Shown here: piece after piece, positions 9,823-23,700 of the stretch
How the letters are laid out: every line of letters starts with the position of its first letter
Position numbering within the stretch: the stretch's first letter is position 1
NCBI RefSeq assembly: GCF_051020765.1
Contig: NC_134933.1
Location: forward strand, 744,001-808,000
DNA from: Lasioglossum baleicum
Lineage: Eukaryota > Arthropoda > Insecta > Hymenoptera > Halictidae
Direction of reading: 5' to 3'
DNA length: 64,000 bases
The notes under the pieces: model-generated
Told to the model about the DNA's origin: nothing
The model's input: only the letters and a program-made list of their open reading frames with translations
Database searches by the model: none
Program-made: the position numbers and the translations under genes

Positions 9823-11012
9823 CGACGATGGTGGCGGGGAGGCGCGCGATTGGTCTGTCATCGCCATCCCTCCCCCTTCCCCTTTAAAATTAATGGAAAA
9901 TGTAAACCTAAACGGAGAATAGGATTCGTAACCTCGAAGTTACAAGTCGATTCGCTCAACTATCAAGGGAGATTAAACGCGGCGACTGTGGCGGCACTCG
10001 CCACCGATGCGAAGTCAGCGTCGCAAAGTTGGCGTTAAATCCGAACGTTTGAATCAGTTATTTTCTTTCGGGCCCTTTTCTGCCCTGAACCGTGGAAGCG
10101 CCGAAATTCGGGTTTCATTTGTAACGCGGCAGCTTATACCCCCCGTGCGTTACCGACCACTGCCGGTGGTGGTCGGTAAGTTATCCTCCGCCGAGGACGA
10201 CGCGCGTTACCGATGCACACGTAAAAAATGTTTCGCGACTTTTTCGCACGGTAAATCTTTGTCTCCGCGTCCTCCGTCCGACGAGCCTACTCTCGCCCGC
10301 ACCCGTCGACCCGTTCTAGGGCTATACGGCGACAAACAAATCGCAAAATTTCACTAATTTGACGTCACCGAAAAAAGTGACGGCCAACTGGGAATTAAAG
10401 GTATATCGCCTTCCCGAATTTTCCGGGAGCCCATCGGGCCTTCGGCCCCGCTCGGCTCGGCTCGACTAGGCTCGAGGTCGAGGTCGTCGGTAGCGACGAT
10501 GATGGCGGGGAGGCGCGCGATTGGTCTGTCATCGCCATCCTCCCCCCCTGCCCCTTTAAAATTAATGGAAAATGTAAACCTAAACGGAGAATACGATTCG
10601 TAACCTCGAAGTTACAAGTCGATTCGCTCAACTATCAAGGGAGAGTAAACGCGGCGACTGTGGCGGCACTCGCCACCGATGCGATGTCAGCGTCGCGAAG
10701 TTGGCGTTAAATTCGAACGTTTGAATCAGTTATTTTCTTTCGGGCCCTTTTCAGCCCTGAACCGTGGAAGCGCCGAAATTCGGGTTTCATTTATAACGCG
10801 GCAGCTTATACCCCCGAGCGTTACCGACCACTGCCGGTGGTGGTCGGTAAGTTATCCTCCGCCGAGGACGACGCGCGTTACCGATGCACACGTAAAAAAT
10901 TTTTCGCGAATTTTTCGCGCGGTAAACCTTTGTCTCCGCGTCCTCCGTCCGACGAGCCTACTCTCGCCCGCACCCGTCGACCCGTTCTCGAGCTATACGG
11001 CGACAAAGAAAT
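9823..11012 (+). repeat. Left copy of 1.2-kb duplication, offset two units
   Basis: Matches 11,164-12,353 at an offset of 1,341 bp. Tags are catccctccccc, ttctagggcta, acaaacaaa and cgcgactttt. Two single-base differences were seen (tcgcc/tcgca and atacg/atagg). Confidence 0.9.
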
Positions 11013-11163
11013 TGCAAAATTTCACTAATTTGACGTCATCGAAAAAGTTACGGCCAACTGGGAATTAAAGGTATATCGCCTTCCCGAATTTTCCGGGAGC
11101 CCATCGGGCCTTCGGCCCCGCTTGGCTCGGCTCGACTCGGCTCGAGGTCGAGGTCGTCGGTAA

Positions 11164-12353
11164 CGACGATGGTGGCGGGGAGGCGCGCGATTGGTCTGTC
11201 ATCGCCATCCCTCCCCCTTCCCCTTTAAAATTAATGGAAAATGTAAACCTAAACGGAGAATAGGATTCGTAACCTCGAAGTTACAAGTCGATTCGCTCAA
11301 CTATCAAGGGAGATTAAACGCGGCGACTGTGGCGGCACTCGCCACCGATGCGAAGTCAGCGTCGCAAAGTTGGCGTTAAATCCGAACGTTTGAATCAGTT
11401 ATTTTCTTTCGGGCCCTTTTCTGCCCTGAACCGTGGAAGCGCCGAAATTCGGGTTTCATTTGTAACGCGGCAGCTTATACCCCCCGTGCGTTACCGACCA
11501 CTGCCGGTGGTGGTCGGTAAGTTATCCTCCGCCGAGGACGACGCGCGTTACCGATGCACACGTAAAAAATGTTTCGCGACTTTTTCGCACGGTAAATCTT
11601 TGTCTCCGCGTCCTCCGTCCGACGAGCCTACTCTCGCCCGCACCCGTCGACCCGTTCTAGGGCTATACGGCGACAAACAAATCGCAAAATTTCACTAATT
11701 TGACGTCACCGAAAAAAGTGACGGCCAACTGGGAATTAAAGGTATATCGCCTTCCCGAATTTTCCGGGAGCCCATCGGGCCTTCGGCCCCGCTCGGCTCG
11801 GCTCGACTAGGCTCGAGGTCGAGGTCGTCGGTAGCGACGATGATGGCGGGGAGGCGCGCGATTGGTCTGTCATCGCAATCCTCCCCCCCTGCCCCTTTAA
11901 AATTAATGGAAAATGTAAACCTAAACGGAGAATAGGATTCGTAACCTCGAAGTTACAAGTCGATTCGCTCAACTATCAAGGGAGAGTAAACGCGGCGACT
12001 GTGGCGGCACTCGCCACCGATGCGATGTCAGCGTCGCGAAGTTGGCGTTAAATTCGAACGTTTGAATCAGTTATTTTCTTTCGGGCCCTTTTCAGCCCTG
12101 AACCGTGGAAGCGCCGAAATTCGGGTTTCATTTATAACGCGGCAGCTTATACCCCCGAGCGTTACCGACCACTGCCGGTGGTGGTCGGTAAGTTATCCTC
12201 CGCCGAGGACGACGCGCGTTACCGATGCACACGTAAAAAATTTTTCGCGAATTTTTCGCGCGGTAAACCTTTGTCTCCGCGTCCTCCGTCCGACGAGCCT
12301 ACTCTCGCCCGCACCCGTCGACCCGTTCTCGAGCTATACGGCGACAAAGAAAT
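11164..12353 (+). repeat. Right copy of 1.2-kb duplication, offset two units
   Basis: Counterpart of 9,823-11,012. It ends where the copies diverge between aattgc and aatcgc, again at a subfamily switch. Confidence 0.9.
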
Positions 12354-14088
12354 CGCAAAATTTCACTAATTTGACGTCACCGAAAAAAGTGACGGCCAAC
12401 TGGGAATTAAAGGTATATCGCCTTCCCGAATTTTCCGGGAGCCCATCGGGCCTTCGGCCCCGCTCGGCTCGGCTCGACTAGGCTCGAGGTCGAGGTCGTC
12501 GGTAGCGACGATGGTGGCGGGGAGGCGCGCGATTGGTCTGTCATCGCCATCCTCCCCCCCTTCCCCTTTAAAATTAATGGAAAATGTAAACCTAAACGGA
12601 GAATAGGATTCGTAACCTCGAAGTTACATGTCGATTCGCTCAACTGTCAAGGGAGAGTAAACGCGGCGACTGTGGCGGCACTCGCCACCGATGCGAAGTC
12701 AGCGTCGCGAAGTTGGCGTTAAATTCGAACGTTTGAATCAGTTATTTTCTTTCGGGCCCTTTTCAGCCCTGAACCGTGGAAGCGCCGAAATTCGGGTTTC
12801 ATTTATAACGCGGCAGCTTTTACCCCCGAGCGTTACCGACCACTGCCGGTGGTGGTCGGTAAGTTATCCTCCGCCGAGGACGACGCGCGTTACCGATGCA
12901 CACGTAAAAAATTTTTCGCGAATTTTTCGCACGGTAAACCTTTGTCTCCGCGTCCTCCGTCCGACGAGCCTACTCTCGCCCGCACCCGTCGTCCCGTTCT
13001 CGAGCTATACGGCGACAAAGAAATCGAAAAATTTCACTAATTTGACGTCATCGAAAAAGTTACGGCCAACTGGGAATTAAAGGTATATCGCCTTCCCGAA
13101 TTTTCCGGGAGCCCATCGGGCCTTCGGCCCCGCTCGGCTCGGCTCGACTCGGCACGAGGTCGAGGTCGTCGGTAACGACGGTGGTGGCGGGGAGGCGCGA
13201 GATTGGTCTGTCATCGCCATCCTCCCCCCCTGCCCTTTAAAATTAATGGAAAATGTAAACCTAAACGTAGAGTCGGATTCGTAACCTCGAAGTTACAAGT
13301 CGATTCGCTCAACTATCAAGGGAGAGTAAACGCGGCGACTGTGGCGGCACTCGCCACCGATGCGAAGTCAGCGTCGCGAAGTTGGCGTTAAATTCGAACG
13401 TTTGAATCAGTTATTTTCTTTCGGGCCCTTTTCAGCGCTGAACCGTGGAAGCGCCGAAATTCGGGTTTCATTTTTAACGCGGCAGCTTATACCCCCGTGC
13501 GTTACCGACCACTGCCGGTGGTGGTCGGTAAGTTATCCTCCGCCGAGGACGACGCGCGTTACCGATGCACACGTAAAAAATGTTTCGCGAATTTTTCGAA
13601 CGGTAAATCTTTGTCTCCGCGTCCTCCGTCCGACGAGCCTACTCTCGCCCGCACCCGTCGACCCGTTCTCGAGCTATACGGCGACAAAGAAATCGCAAAA
13701 TTTCACTAATTTGACGTCACCGAAAAAAGTGACGGCCAACTGGGAATTAAAGGTATATCGCCTTCCCGAATTTTCCGGGAGCCCATCGGGCCTTCGGCCC
13801 CGCTCGGCTCGGCTCGACTAGGCTCGAGGTCGAGGTCGTCGGTAGCGACGATGGTGGCGGGGAGGCGCGCGATTGGTCTGTCATCGCCATCCCCCCCCCC
13901 TTCCCCTTTAAAATTAATGGAAAATGTAAACCTAAACGGAGAATAGGATTCGTAACCTCGAAGTTACAAGTCGATTCGCTCAACTATCAAGGGAGATTAA
14001 ACGCGGCGACTGTGGCGGCACTCGCCACCGATGCGAAGTCAGCGTCGCAAAGTTGGCGTTAAATCCGAACGTTTGAATCAGTTATTTT

Positions 14089-14947
14089 CTTTCGGGCCCT
14101 TTTCTGCCCTGAACCGTGGAAGCGCCGAAATTCGGGTTTCATTTGTAACGCGGCAGCTTATACCCCCCAGCGTTACCGACCACTGCCGGTGGTGGTCGGT
14201 AAGTTATCCTCCGCCGAGGTCGACGCGCGTTACAGATGCACACGTAAAATATTTTTCGCGAATTTTCGCGAATTTTTCGCGCGGTAAACCTTCGTCTCCG
14301 CGTCCTCCGTCCGACGAGCCTACTCTCGCCCGCACCCGTCGACCCGTTCTCGAGCTATACGGCGACAAAAAAATCGCAAAATTTCACTAATTTGACGTCA
14401 CCGAAAAAGTTACGGCCAACTGGGAATTAAAGGTATATCGCCTTCCCGAATTTTCCGGGAGCCCATCGGGCCTTCGGCCCTGCTCGGCTCGGCTCGGCTC
14501 GGCTCAGCTCGAGGTCGAGGTCGTCGGTAGCGACGATAGTGGCGGGGAGGCGCGCGATTGGTCTGTCATCGCCATCCTCCCCCCCCTACCCTTTAAAATT
14601 AATGGAAAATGTAAACCAAAACGTAGAGTCGGATTCGTAACCTCGAAGTTACAAGTCGATTCGCTCAACTATCAAGGGAGAGTAAACGCGGCGACTGAGA
14701 CGGCACTCGCCACCGATGCGAAGTCAGCGTCGCGAAGTTGGCGTTAAATTCGAACGTTTGAATAAGTTATTTTCTTTCGGGCCCTTTTCTGCCCTGAACC
14801 GTGGAAGCGCCGAAATTCGGGTTTCATTTGTAACGCGGCAGCTTATACCCCCCGTGCGTTACCGACCACTGCCGGTGGTGGTCGGTAAGTTATCCTCCGC
14901 CGAGGACGACGCGCGTTACCGATGCACACGTAAAAAATGTTTCGCGA
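14089..14947 (+). repeat. Copy of the left-edge sequence (1-859)
   Basis: Matches 1-859 at an offset of 14,088 bp with no difference seen, ending where cgcgaatt here reads cgcgactt. The duplication may extend to the left beyond the window. Confidence 0.85.
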
Positions 14948-16753
14948 CTTTTTCGCACGGTAAATCTTTGTCTCCGCGTCCTCCGTCCGACGAGCCTACT
15001 CTCGCCCGCACCCGTCGACCCGTTCTAGGGCTATACGGCGACAAAGAAATCGCAAAATTTCACTAATTTGACGTCACCGAAAAAAGTGACGGCCAACTGG
15101 GAATTAAAGGTATATCGCCTTCCCGAATTTTCCGGGAGACCATCGGGCCTTCGGCCCCGCTCGGCTCGGCTCGACTAGGCTCGAGGTCGAGGTCGTCGGT
15201 AGCGACGATGATGGCGGGGAGGCGCGCGATTGGTCTGTCATCGCCATCCTCCCCCCCTGCCACTTTAAAATTAATGGAAAATGTAAACCTAAACGGAGAA
15301 TAGGATTCGTAACCTCGAAGTTACAAGTCGATTCGCTCAACTATCAAGGGAGAGTAAACGCGGCGACTGTGGCGGCACTCGCCACCGATGCGATGTCAGC
15401 GTCGCGAAGTTGGCGTTAAATTCGAACGTTTGAATCAGTTATTTTCTTTCGGGCCCTTTTCAGCCCTGAACCGTGGAAGCGCCGAAATTCGGGTTTCATT
15501 TATAACGCGGCAGCTTATACCCCCGAGCGTTACCGACCACTGCCGGTGGTGGTCGGTAAGTTATCCTCCGCCGAGGACGACGCGCGTTACCGATGCACAC
15601 GTAAAAAATTTTTCGCGAATTTTTCGCGCGGTAAACCTTTGTCTCCGCGTCCTCCGTCCGACGAGCCTACTCTCGCCCGCACCCGTCGACCCGTTCTCGA
15701 GCTATACGGCGACAAAGAAATCGCAAAATTTCACTAATTTGACGTCACCGAAAAAAGTGACGGCCAACTGGGAATTAAAGGTATATCGCCTTCCCGAATT
15801 TTCCGGGAGCCCATCGGGCCTTCGGCCCCGCTCGGCTCGGCTCGACTAGGCTCGAGGTCGAGGTCGTCGGTAGCGACGATGGTGGCGGGGAGGCGCGCGA
15901 TTGGTCTGTCATCGCCATCCTCCCCCCCCTTCCCCTTTAAAATTAATGGAAAATGTAAACCTAAACGGAGAATAGGATTCGTAACCTCGAAGTTACAAGT
16001 CGATTCGCTCAACTGTCAAGGGAGAGTAAACGCGGCGACTGTGGCGGCACTCGCCACCGATGCGAAGTCAGCGTCGCGAAGTTGGCGTTAAATTCGAACG
16101 TTTGAATCAGTTATTTTCTTTCGGGCCCTTTTCAGCCCTGAACCGTGGAAGCGCCGAAATTCGGGTTTCATTTATAACGCGGCAGCTTATACCCCCGAGC
16201 GTTACCGACCACTGCCGGTGGTGGTCGGTAAGTTATCCTCCGCCGAGGACGACGCGCGTTACCGATGCACACGTAAAAAATTTTTCGCGAATTTTTCGCA
16301 CGGTAAACCTTTGTCTCCGCGTCCTCCGTCCGACGAGCCTACTCTCGCCCGCACCCGTCGTCCCGTTCTCGAGCTATACGGCGACAAAGAAATCGAAAAA
16401 TTTCACTAATTTGACGTCATCGAAAAAGTTACGGCCAACTGGGAATTAAAGGTATATCGCCTTCCCGAATTTTCCGGGAGCCCATCGGGCCTTCGGCCCC
16501 GCTCGGCTCGGCTCGACTCGGCACGAGGTCGAGGTCGTCGGTAACGACGATGGTGGCGGGGAGGCGCGAGATTGGTCTGTCATCGCCATCCTCCCCCCTG
16601 CCCTTTAAAATTAATGGAAAATGTAAACCTAAACGTAGAGTCGGATTCGTAACCTCGAAGTTACAAGTCGATTCGCTCAACTATCAAGGGAGAGTAAACG
16701 CGGCGACTGTGGCGGCACTCGCCACCGATGCGAAGTCAGCGTCGCGAAGTTGG

Positions 16754-18292
16754 CGTTAAATTCGAACGTTTGAATCAGTTATTTTCTTTCGGGCCCTTTT
16801 CAGCGCTGAACCGTGGAAGCGCCGAAATTCGGGTTTCATTTTTAACGCGGCAGCTTATACCCCCGTGCGTTACCGACCACTGCCGGTGGTGGTCGGTAAG
16901 TTATCCTCCGCCGAGGACGACGCGCGTTACCGATGCACACGTAAAAAATGTTTCGCGAATTTTTCGAACGGTAAATCTTTGTCTCCGCGTCCTCCGTCCG
17001 ACGAGCCTACTCTCGCCCGCACCCGTCGACCCGTTCTCGAGCTATACGGCGACAAAGAAATCGCAAAATTTCACTAATTTGACGTCACCGAAAAAAGTGA
17101 CGGCCAACTGGGAATTAAAGGTATATCGCCTTCCCGAATTTTCCGGGAGCCCATCGGGCCTTCGGCTCCGCTCGGCTCGGCTCGACTAGGCTCGAGGTCG
17201 AGGTCGTCGGTAGCGACGATGGTGGCGGGGAGGCGCGCGATTGGTCTGTCATCGCCATCCTCCCCCCCCCTTCCCCTTTAAAATTAATGGAAAATGTAAA
17301 CCTAAACGTAGAGTCGGATTCGTAACCTCGAAGTTACAAGTCGATTCGCTCAACTATCAAGGGAGAGTAAACGCGGCGACTGTGGCGGCACTCGCCACCG
17401 ATGCGAAGTCAGCGTCGCAAAGTTGGCGTTAAATCCGAACGTTCGAATAAGTTATTTTCTTTCGGGCCCTTTTCTGCCCTGAACCGTGGAAGCGCCGAAA
17501 TTCGGGTTTCATTTGTAACGCGGCAGCTTATACCCCCCGTGCGTTACCGACCACTGCCGGTGGTGGTCGGTAAGTTATCCTCCGCCGAGGACGACGCGCG
17601 ATACCGATGCACACGTAAAAAATGTTTCGCGAATTTTTCGCACGGTAAATCTTTGTCTCCGCGTCCTCCGTCCGACGAGCCTACTCTCGCCCGCACCCGT
17701 CGACCCGTTCTCGAGCTATACGGCGACAAAGAAATCGCAAAATTTCACTAATTTGACGTCATCGAAAAAGTTACGGCCAACTGGGAATTAAAGGTATATC
17801 GCCTTCCCGAATTTTCCGGGAGCCCATCGGGCCTTCGGCCCCGCTCGGCTCGGCTCGACTCGGCACGAGGTCAAGGTCGTCGGTAACGACGATGGTGGCG
17901 GGGAGGCGCGAGATTGGTCTGTCATCGCCATCCTCCCACCCTACCCTTTAAAATTAATGGAAAATGTAAACCTAAACGTAGAGTCGGATTCGTAACCTCG
18001 AAGTTACAAGTCGATTCGCTCAACTATCAAGGGAGAGTAAACGCGGCGACTGTGGCGGCACTCGCCACCGATGCGAAGTCAGCGTCGCGAAGTTGGCGTT
18101 AAATTCGAACGTTTGAATCAGTTATTTTCTTTCGGGCCCTTTTCAGCGCTGAACCGTGGAAGCGCCGAAATTCGGGTTTCATTTATAACGCGGCAGCTTA
18201 TACCCCCGAGCGTTACCGACCACTGCCGGTGGTGGTCGGTAAGTTATCCTCCGCCGAGGACGACGCGCGTTACCGATGCACACGTAAAAAAT
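16754..18292 (+). repeat. Left copy of 1.5-kb duplication, offset three units
   Basis: Matches 18,765-20,304 at an offset of 2,011-2,012 bp, with a single C-tract length difference seen. Tags are gcgataccg, gaggtcaaggtc and cctcccaccc. The match ends where one copy has aaatttttcg and the other aaatgtttcg, which is a subfamily switch point. Confidence 0.9.
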
Positions 18293-18764
18293 TTTTCGCG
18301 AATTTTTCGCGCGGTAAACCTTTGTCTCCGCGTCCTCCGTCCGACGAGCCTACTCTCGCCCGCACCCGTCGACCCGTTCTCGAGCTATACGGCGACAAAG
18401 AAATTGCAAAATTTCACTAATTTGACGTCATCGAAAAAGTTACGGCCAACTGGGAATTAAAGGTATATCGCCTTCCCGAATTTTCCGGGAGCCCATCGGG
18501 CCTTCGGCCCCGCTTGGCTCGGCTCGACTCGGCTCGAGGTCGAGGTCGTCGGTAACGACGATGGTGGCGGGGAGGCGCGCGATTGGTCTGTCATCGCCAT
18601 CCTCCCCCCTACCCTTCAAAATTAATGGAAAATGTAAACCTAAACGTAGAGTCGGATTCGTAACCTCGAAGTTACAAGTCGATTCGCTCAACTATCAAGG
18701 GAGAGTAAACGCGGCGACTGTGGCGGCACTCGCCACCGATGCCAAGTCAGCGTCGCGAAGTTGA

Positions 18765-20304
18765 CGTTAAATTCGAACGTTTGAATCAGTTATTTTCTTT
18801 CGGGCCCTTTTCAGCGCTGAACCGTGGAAGCGCCGAAATTCGGGTTTCATTTTTAACGCGGCAGCTTATACCCCCGTGCGTTACCGACCACTGCCGGTGG
18901 TGGTCGGTAAGTTATCCTCCGCCGAGGACGACGCGCGTTACCGATGCACACGTAAAAAATGTTTCGCGAATTTTTCGAACGGTAAATCTTTGTCTCCGCG
19001 TCCTCCGTCCGACGAGCCTACTCTCGCCCGCACCCGTCGACCCGTTCTCGAGCTATACGGCGACAAAGAAATCGCAAAATTTCACTAATTTGACGTCACC
19101 GAAAAAAGTGACGGCCAACTGGGAATTAAAGGTATATCGCCTTCCCGAATTTTCCGGGAGCCCATCGGGCCTTCGGCTCCGCTCGGCTCGGCTCGACTAG
19201 GCTCGAGGTCGAGGTCGTCGGTAGCGACGATGGTGGCGGGGAGGCGCGCGATTGGTCTGTCATCGCCATCCTCCCCCCCCCCTTCCCCTTTAAAATTAAT
19301 GGAAAATGTAAACCTAAACGTAGAGTCGGATTCGTAACCTCGAAGTTACAAGTCGATTCGCTCAACTATCAAGGGAGAGTAAACGCGGCGACTGTGGCGG
19401 CACTCGCCACCGATGCGAAGTCAGCGTCGCAAAGTTGGCGTTAAATCCGAACGTTCGAATAAGTTATTTTCTTTCGGGCCCTTTTCTGCCCTGAACCGTG
19501 GAAGCGCCGAAATTCGGGTTTCATTTGTAACGCGGCAGCTTATACCCCCCGTGCGTTACCGACCACTGCCGGTGGTGGTCGGTAAGTTATCCTCCGCCGA
19601 GGACGACGCGCGATACCGATGCACACGTAAAAAATGTTTCGCGAATTTTTCGCACGGTAAATCTTTGTCTCCGCGTCCTCCGTCCGACGAGCCTACTCTC
19701 GCCCGCACCCGTCGACCCGTTCTCGAGCTATACGGCGACAAAGAAATCGCAAAATTTCACTAATTTGACGTCATCGAAAAAGTTACGGCCAACTGGGAAT
19801 TAAAGGTATATCGCCTTCCCGAATTTTCCGGGAGCCCATCGGGCCTTCGGCCCCGCTCGGCTCGGCTCGACTCGGCACGAGGTCAAGGTCGTCGGTAACG
19901 ACGATGGTGGCGGGGAGGCGCGAGATTGGTCTGTCATCGCCATCCTCCCACCCTACCCTTTAAAATTAATGGAAAATGTAAACCTAAACGTAGAGTCGGA
20001 TTCGTAACCTCGAAGTTACAAGTCGATTCGCTCAACTATCAAGGGAGAGTAAACGCGGCGACTGTGGCGGCACTCGCCACCGATGCGAAGTCAGCGTCGC
20101 GAAGTTGGCGTTAAATTCGAACGTTTGAATCAGTTATTTTCTTTCGGGCCCTTTTCAGCGCTGAACCGTGGAAGCGCCGAAATTCGGGTTTCATTTATAA
20201 CGCGGCAGCTTATACCCCCGAGCGTTACCGACCACTGCCGGTGGTGGTCGGTAAGTTATCCTCCGCCGAGGACGACGCGCGTTACCGATGCACACGTAAA
20301 AAAT
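18765..20304 (+). repeat. Right copy of 1.5-kb duplication, offset three units
   Basis: Counterpart of 16,754-18,292. It starts just after a private base change (gttgacg at 18,764), so that change either postdates the duplication or marks its edge. Confidence 0.9.
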
Positions 20305-20754
20305 GTTTCGCGAATTTTTCGCACGGTAAATCTTTGTCTCCGCGTCCTCCGTCCGACGAGCCTACTCTCGCCCGCACCCGTCGACCCGTTCTCGAGCTAT
20401 ACGGCGACAAAGAAATCGCAAAATTTCACTAATTTGACGTCACCGAAAAAAGTGACGGCCAACTGGGAATTAAAGGTATATCGCCTTCCCGAATTTTCCG
20501 GGAGCCCATCGGGCCTTCGGCCCCGCTCGGCTCGGCTCGACTAGGCTCGAGGTCGAGGTCGTCGGTAGCGACGATGATGGCGGGGAGGCGCGCGATTGGT
20601 CTGTCATCGCCATCCTCCCCCCCCTGCCCCTTTAAAATTAATGGAAAATGTAAACCTAAACGGAGAATAGGATTCGTAACCTCGAAGTTACAAGTCGATT
20701 CGCTGAACTATCAAGGGAGAGTAAACGCGGCGACTGTGGCGGCACTCGCCACCG

Positions 20755-23700
20755 ATGCGATGTCAGCGTCGCGAAGTTGGCGTTAAATTCGAACGTTTGA
20801 ATCAGTTATTTTCTTTCGGGCCCTTTTCAGCCCTGAACCGTGGAAGCGCCGAAATTCGGGTTTCATTTATAACGCGGCAGCTTATACCCCCGAGCGTTAC
20901 CGACCACTGCCGGTGGTGGTCGGTAAGTTATCCTCCGCCGAGGACGACGCGCGTTACCGATGCACACGTAAAAAATTTTTCGCGAATTTTTCGCGCGGTA
21001 AACCTTTGTCTCCGCGTCCTCCGTCCGACGAGCCTACTCTCGCCCGCACCCGTCGACCCGTTCTCGAGCTATACGGCGACAAAGAAATCGCAAAATTTCA
21101 CTAATTTGACGTCACCGAAAAAAGTGACGGCCAACTGGGAATTAAAGGTATATCGCCTTCCCGAATTTTCCGGGAGCCCATCGGGCCTTCGGCCCCGCTC
21201 GGCTCGGCTCGACTAGGCTCGAGGTCGAGGTCGTCGGTAGCGACGATGGTGGCGGGGAGGCGCGCGATTGGTCTGTCATCGCCATCCTCCCCCCCCTTCC
21301 CCTTTAAAATTAATGGAAAATGTAAACCTAAACGGAGAATAGGATTCGTAACCTCGAAGTTACAAGTCGATTCGCTCAACTGTCAAGGGAGAGTAAACGC
21401 GGCGACTGTGGCGGCACTCGCCACCGATGCGAAGTCAGCGTCGCGAAGTTGGCGTTAAATACGAACGTTTGAATCAGTTATTTTCTTTCGGGCCCTTTTC
21501 AGCCCTGAACCGTGGAAGCGCCGAAATTCGGGTTTCATTTATAACGCGGCAGCTTATACCCCCGAGCGTTACCGACCACTGCCGCTGGTGGTCGGTAAAT
21601 TATCCTCCGCCGAGGACGACGCGCGTTACCGATGCACACGTAAAAAATTTTTCGCGAATTTTTCGCACGGTAAACCTTTGTCTCCGCGTCCTCCGTCCGA
21701 CGAGCCTACTCTCGCCCGCACCCGTCGACCCGTTCTCGAGCTATACGGCGACAAAGAAATCGCAAAATTTCACTAATTTGACGTCATCGAAAAAGTTACG
21801 GCCAACTGGGAATTAAAGGTATATCGCCTTCCCGAATTTGCCGGGAGCCCATCGGGCCTTCGGCCCCGCTCGGCTCGAGGTCGAGGTCGTCGGTAACGAC
21901 GATGGTGGCGGGGAGGCGCGCGATTGGTCTGTCATCGCCATCCTCCCCCCCTACCCTTTAAAATTAATGGAAAATGTAAACCTAAACGTAGAGTCGGATT
22001 CGTAACCTCGAAGTTACAAGTCGATTCGCTCAACTATCAAGGGAGAGTAAACGCGGCGACTGAGACGGCACTCGCCACCGATGCGAAGTCAGCGTCGCGA
22101 AGTTGGCGTTAAATTCGAACGTTTGAATCAGTTATTTTCTTTCGGGCCCTTTTCAGCCCTGAACCGTGGATGCGCCGAAATTCGGGTTTCATTTATAACG
22201 CGGCAGCTTATACCCCCGAGCGTTACCGACCACTGCCGGTGGTGGTCGGTAAGTTATCCTCCGCCGAGGACGACGCGCGTTACCGATGCACACGTAAAAA
22301 ATTTTTCGCGAATTTTTCGCGCGCTGAACCTTCGTCTCCGCGTCCTCCGTCCGACGAGCCTACTCTCGCCCGCACCCGTCGACCCGTTCTCGAGCTATAC
22401 GGCGACAAAGAAATCGCAAAATTTCACTAATTTGACGTCACCGAAAAAAGTGACGGCCAACTGGGAATTAAAGGTATATCGCCTTCCCGAATTTTCCGGG
22501 AGCCCATCGGGCCTTCGGCCCCGCTCGGCTCGGCTCGACTAGGCTCGAGGTCGAGGTCGTCGGTAGCGACGATGATGGCGGGGAGGCGCGCGATTGGTCT
22601 GTCATCGCCATCCTCCCCCCCCCCCCTTCCCCTTTAAAATTAATGGAAAATGTAAACCTAAACGGAGAATAGGATTCGTAACCTCGAAGTTACAAGTCGA
22701 TTCGCTCAACTATCAAGGGAGAGTAAACGCGGCGACTGTGGCGGCACTCGCCACCGATGCCAAGTCAGCGTCGCGAAGTTGGCGTTAAATTCGAACGTTT
22801 GAATCAGTTATTTTCTTTCGGGCCCTTTTCAGCGCTGAACCGTGGAAGCGCCGAAATTCGGGTTTCATTTTTAACGCGGCAGCTTATACCCCCGTGCGTT
22901 ACCGACCACTGCCGGTGGTGGTCGGTAAGTTATCCTCCGCCGAGGACGACGCGCGTTACCGATGCACACGTAAAAAATGTTTCGCGAATTTTTCGCGCGG
23001 AAATCTTTGTCTCCGCGTCCTCCGTCCGACGAGCCTACTCTCGCCCGCACCCGTCGACCCGTTCTCGAGCTATACGGCGACAAAGAAATCGCAAAATTTC
23101 ACTAATTTGACGTCACCGAAAAAAGTGACGGCCAACTGGGAATTAAAGGTATATCGCCTTCCCGAATTTTCCGGGAGCCCATCGGGCCTTCGGCCCCGCT
23201 CGGCTCGGCTCGACTAGGCTCGAGGTCGAGGTCGTCGGTAGCGACGATGGTGGCGGGGAGGCGCGCGATTGGTCTGTCATCGCCATCCCCCCCCCCCCTT
23301 CCCCTTTAAAATTAATGGAAAATGTAAACCTAAACGGAGAATAGGATTCGTAACCTCGAAGTTACAAGTCGATTCGCTCAACTATCAAGGGAGATTAAAC
23401 GCGGCGACTGTGGCGGCACTCGCCACCGATGCGAAGTCAGCGTCGCAAAGTTGGCGTTAAATCCGAACGTTTGAATCAGTTATTTTCTTTCGGGCCCTTT
23501 TCTGCCCTGAACCGTGGAAGCGCCGAAATTCGGGTTTCATTTGTAACGCGGCAGCTTATACCCCCCAGCGTTACCGACCACTGCCGGTGGTGGTCGGTAA
23601 GTTATCCTCCGCCGAGGTCGACGCGCGTTACAAATGCACACGTAAAATATTTTTCGCGAATTTTCGCGAATTTTTCGCGCGGTAAACCTTCGTCTCCGCG

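Larger units (their letters stand above)
7341..14030 (+). repeat. Satellite units 11-20
   Basis: Units start at 7341, 8012, 8666, 9338, 10007, 10679, 11348, 12020, 12691 and 13360. Their lengths are 671, 654, 672, 669, 672, 669, 672, 671, 669 and 671. The order 7341-8012-8666-9338 repeats the order 3318-3993-4647-5322 from the first block. The pair 10007-10679 is duplicated at 11348-12020, tagged by ttctagggcta and gacaaacaaa in both copies. A change of C to G near 13,181 (gacggtgg) is private to the unit at 12691. Confidence 0.95.
14031..20754 (+). repeat. Satellite units 21-30
   Basis: Units start at 14031, 14716, 15388, 16060, 16728, 17401, 18071, 18739, 19413 and 20083. Their lengths are 685, 672, 672, 668, 673, 670, 668, 674, 670 and 672. 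The unit at 14031 is the long H-type and is followed by the same neighbour subfamily as the partial unit at the left edge. Units 16728-18071 are repeated as 18739-20083. Both copies carry the otherwise rare gcgataccg (17,600 and 19,612), gaggtcaaggtc (about 17,869 and 19,880) and cctcccaccc. Confidence 0.95.
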
